NCBI GenBank assembly: GCA_948474755.1
Contig: CAOLHI010001834.1
Coordinates: forward strand, 248,001 to 312,000
From: Ctenosaura bakeri
Lineage: Eukaryota > Chordata > Lepidosauria > Squamata > Iguanidae
Length of the DNA: 64,000 bases
Reading direction: 5' to 3'
The position numbers were made by a program, and so were the translations under genes. Shown piece after piece: positions 60,801 to 64,000 of this stretch (its first letter is position 1; every line of letters starts with the position of its first letter). A model generated the notes under the pieces. The model ran no database searches. It was not told the DNA's origin and was given only the letters and a program-made list of their open reading frames with translations.

Positions 60801-61709
60801 ACAGGAGCATCACCGGTTTTCACTTCCTAACGTCTGACACAATGCAAAAACTCCTATTTTAAAAATGTTAGTTTTAACTTTTATATTTTATTTTGTCATC
60901 TGGTTTCTAGTTAGATGGAATTTTAACTATTTAATAAATCCCAGAAAGTGTTAAATCTGGCAACATGAGCAAATAGGTGAGAGATGAAGTGGGTTATTGT
61001 TGGACTGAGGCTGTTTTATTTGCACTGGCCCAAAATGGCACGTGGGCGATTCTATTAACCAGTGATACAGTGAACCGGCATTGAGACTGCATATCTATTG
61101 TTCTTTTACAAAAACACAGAAGCAAAACACCTGAAGTTCCAGAGTTCAAGGGGTGCTTATCTTCTTTCAACAAAGGTGTTACTGAGCGCATCACTGTCTG
61201 CCCCTTTGCACTAATAAATAAAAAATTAGGATGAGGTGCCCAAAGGCAGCTTAGCAATTTCTTAAATGGCATGGAGATATTTCCTGCATTCCAGGGGGTA
61301 TGGTTAGAAATCTCTGATATTAGTTATCTATGCTTTCTCTATTCTTGAGGTGTATATAACATTGCAAAGTGAAGGAAGTGGCAGGAAGAAAAACTTTAAA
61401 CATGAAAAGAAGATAATATTCACAGTCAATTCAGTTATTTAGCCCTGAATATATGTAGGAGCAGCCCTTTGAAATTTGCTGTGAATTTTGATACTTACTC
61501 CTCCTCTCCATTACATCCCATACTAGCGTGTACTGAACTTCAAACGTCACTCTGCCCTCAGTAAGCATCCATCAACAGAACTGGAAGGGACAGTGTTTTT
61601 TTTAAATAACATTCTCTACCCCTGTAGCTCTTCTTCCCAGCTTTCATAATTCCCTTTAAAGGCTTGGAGGACACCCAAGGGCAGCTCTGAATGGAAGTTT
61701 GCAAAAAAG
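57876..61709. other. Unassigned AT-rich sequence
   Basis: I recognise no gene. The repeat-free block 59230-59640 has a TGATTGACAAG motif at about 59321 and several ATTA motifs. Other frames lack domains. Confidence 0.5.
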
Positions 61710-61890
61710 TTGTTGTTGTTGTTGGCCTTCAAGTCCTTTCCAACTTTTGGTGACCCTAAGGCGAACTTATCATAGCGTTTTCTGGGGGCTGAGAGTATGT
61801 GATGCACCCAAAAATACCCAGTCAGTTTCAATCGCCAAGGTCTCCAGGGTTGCAGTCCAGTGCTAAAACCACTACACAATGTTGGCTCTC
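61710..61890 (-). mobile_element. Sauria SINE (reverse)
   Basis: GTTGTTGTTGTTGGCCTTCA is the reverse complement of the (CAA)n-terminated tail. ACTTTTGGTGACCCTAAGGC, then AAGGTCTCCAGGGTTGCAGT and CCACTACACAATGTTGGCTC match the reverse of the head. It is nearly full length. Confidence 0.9.
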
Positions 61891-62619
61891 GCCATGCCTA
61901 TTTTGATAACAAGTGTCTTCTGTCAGTATATGATCACTAGTTGGACTTACAGCACACAATTCAGCTCAGATATGTATGTCACTTTCAGTCCACCGAAAAA
62001 CCCATTTTAAGTTCTCCTTTAAGTCAGTAATCACACTTAGCTTCCTAGGTGTAGCTGCTCAAAATCAGCTGCTTACAGTTCTATTGTGGGAAGCAAATTG
62101 TTTTTATTTCTGGTTCTTGTCTTCTTCTAATTTCTTTGGACTGTGGCATAAACCTTCAATCTGCAGCCTTTCCTTTAAATTGGGGATGGGAAAAATTCTT
62201 CATTCAAGGAATTGGGTTCCAAATTGAGAAGGCCCTCCACTCCTCAACATGGCATCTGGGGTGATTTTTTTGACCCTGGAAGCCACAACAATAGCCCTGG
62301 TGGACTGCGTATGGCCTGGGGGCTGCACTTTGTCCCCAGGCCTTGGGTCAGCAACAGTGGGCAAGGTGTGGATTCAAAGAGCTTGGTTTTGTCCTAAGGA
62401 AAATGAATTGAATTGAATCGAATGATTGAATTCTAACTGATATGGACATTTTCCCAGTAACCATGCAAACCACAGCTCAATTCTATGCATGTCTTCTCAA
62501 TGGTAACTGCAATAGCTTTCCTTGCTGCAAACAGAACTTACTTCATGCAACAACTTTCCAGGATGCAAACCACTGTTAAGCCTTGCACAACAATTTTCTG
62601 GGCTGCGAACTAGAGCTCA
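61891..62619. other. Unassigned sequence
   Basis: GAAGGCCCTCCACTCCTCAA at 62230 resembles an end of a dispersed repeat. No gene was recognised. Confidence 0.5.
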
Positions 62620-63340
62620 TTTTTCCCAGCATTCAGTTTCTGAGCTCTAAAATTGTTGCTTATTGCCAAAGAAGCTATGAGCCAGACTAAGTCCAACAAG
62701 TTGAACAGCAAAAATAGATTCAACGGCTTGAGCTGTTTCTAAAAGATAATTTTTGGCATGAACTGTCTATGGAGGATAATTTCTGGCAATCTCATCACTG
62801 AACCACACGAACTGCCACTGGACCTGTGAATCATCTCCGCTGATTAATCATTTTGGAGCTCCATTATTTCTTGTTGCACATCTTTTTCAACATCCTCTAA
62901 TTCACACAGAAAAGGCTGTCAGCCAGCTAGGAAACTTCATACTTTGCAAATCAGCAAACTTGTCTTTTAAATCAATGTGAAGATTCTTGAGATATTCCAA
63001 CAATGATAATTACAGTTTCCTTAGAAACAGAGCAATTTCTAAGCCATGTGGTCTGCACAAACTGTTTACTTTTATCACAGCTAGTTTTGTGATGCAACGA
63101 ACTTTTGCATCAGAAGTGTCTCATTTGATTTCAACACTCATGGTTCAAAGCTTTCAATTTCCGCAAAATATCAGTCAAATAGCTGACCAACATTGGCTCT
63201 CAGCACAGTAAAGTACCTTCATTTCCACCTTGTCTGCCAAAAATTCTTTTAGATTGTTGATAGTTCCATAAAGCATTACAGACAATTTCCTTCTGATACC
63301 CATCAACAGATTCATGAATCCCTCTCTTCAGCATCTTAAA
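62620..63340 (-). pseudogene. Degraded hAT-family transposase (FAM200/EPM2AIP1-like)
   Basis: Translating the minus strand in shifting frames gives, near 62925-62984, a stretch reading DLKDKFADLQSMKFPSWLTA and, after a frameshift, ELEDVEKDVQQEIMELQND at about 62844-62903. This combination ('RF.DL..', then 'E..ELQ.D') is characteristic of the C-terminal half of hAT transposases of the kind domesticated as FAM200/EPM2AIP1. Several stops and frameshifts are present, so it is dead. No terminal inverted repeats were located. Confidence 0.5.
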
Positions 63341-63364
63341 ATCCCATTTGCCCCTAATATCCTG

Positions 63365-63560
63365 ATTTTATTTTATTTATTGGATTTCGACCCCAATTTT
63401 CCCCTAAAAAGTACTCAGGCAGCTAACAAAGATTTAAAAATAAAACAATCAAAATCCCCACAATCATCACTGAACTTCCAAACATTTTAAAAGGCCAGTT
63501 TGAAGCAACTGACTTAACGATCAAAGATGGTGATTCAGTCCTCTTTGTGGGAAGGGGTTG
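63365..63560 (-). mobile_element. L2-type LINE/SINE tail (reverse), decayed
   Basis: TTATTTATTGGATTTCGACC and AAAGTACTCAGGCAGCTAAC match the reverse complement of a common reptilian tail ('gttagctgcctgagtcc...'). The body further right is too decayed to place. Confidence 0.5.
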
Positions 63561-64000
63561 TTCCACAGAGAAGGATTGATTACCTCCCTTGTTAAACTTA
63601 CCACAGCATCACAGCATCTTTGTGGTACAGAGAGGTTTCCTGAGATCATGTGCCTCTCAGTGTGTGATCACTGGCTCTCTCCATGCATGGATCTTTTCCT
63701 GGAGGCTATAAGCAATGTTTTTATGGACAGTGGAAGCACATCTGCCAAGTTTTGTGCTGTTGTAATTTTCTGGTGTTGTGCTTCACACTTTGTTACAAGA
63801 CTGAGCATCTAAAGGAATTAGTAATCACTGCGCCAATATAAATATCAGTATGTAATCCTTGCAGCTCAGCATGAATGGGTTGGGTTGCTCTTCTTCAGTT
63901 CTATAACTCTGGTACTCTTGCACCTTTGCTGCTCAGAAATATAAAAAGAGAGATAGCAAAGAGGAATAAGGCCTGTCCCTGTAGGACATCAGACCTATTT
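63561..64000. other. Unassigned sequence to the window end
   Basis: No gene or repeat was recognised. Confidence 0.5.

Noticed and set aside
1..64000. CRISPR array or prokaryotic gene cluster
   Set aside because: There are no regularly spaced direct repeats with unique spacers, no dense coding, and the repeats are those of squamate nuclear DNA.

Overview
This window is AT-rich vertebrate nuclear DNA, best explained as an intergenic or intronic stretch from a squamate reptile, most likely a lizard. The diagnosis rests on its repeats. It holds Sauria-type SINEs with RTE/BovB tails, 5S-rRNA-headed SINEs with the same tail, reverse-oriented BovB LINE fragments, CR1 and L2 LINE remnants, a MIR-like CORE-SINE, and many GC-rich inverted-repeat DNA transposons. 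I find no intact protein-coding gene, functional rRNA or tRNA, or CRISPR array. Open frames are short. The longest ones lie inside GC-rich transposons (10.8-11.3, 29.7-30.4, 41.7-42.4 and 50.1-50.6 kb) or are chance frames (for example 4.4-5.0 kb, which runs into a SINE).

Layout. 0-6.5 kb: CR1 fragment and a Sauria SINE in unannotated AT-rich DNA. 6.5-11.4 kb: a 5S-headed SINE, four GC-rich Harbinger-like MITEs and an L2 3' end. 12-20 kb: two pogo/Tigger-like elements, palindromic family E MITEs and a BovB 3' fragment. 20-24.6 kb: another MITE, a reverse 5S-Sauria SINE, a probable LTR and a short tandem repeat. 25-34 kb: mostly unique AT-rich sequence with candidate conserved non-coding blocks, a CR1 copy split by a CpG-rich MITE, and a MIR-like SINE. 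34.6-43 kb: SINEs of four kinds and an L2 fragment. 43-54 kb: CR1 remnants, two family C MITEs, one family B MITE and a BovB copy split by a family C MITE. 54-64 kb: mainly unique sequence, an inverted trinucleotide microsatellite, a Sauria SINE and a dead hAT transposase.

The most striking signal is in the MITEs. Families A-D share GGCC termini and, where clear, TTA/TAA target duplications as in PIF/Harbinger. Internal stem-loops are kept between copies although their sequences differ: when one arm changes, the facing arm carries the matching change. A 67-bp-arm palindrome at 14.4 kb looks like a fold-back product of the same process. A second notable signal is modular SINE structure: 5S-derived heads are joined to two unrelated LINE tails, and one of those tails also occurs with a tRNA-like head.
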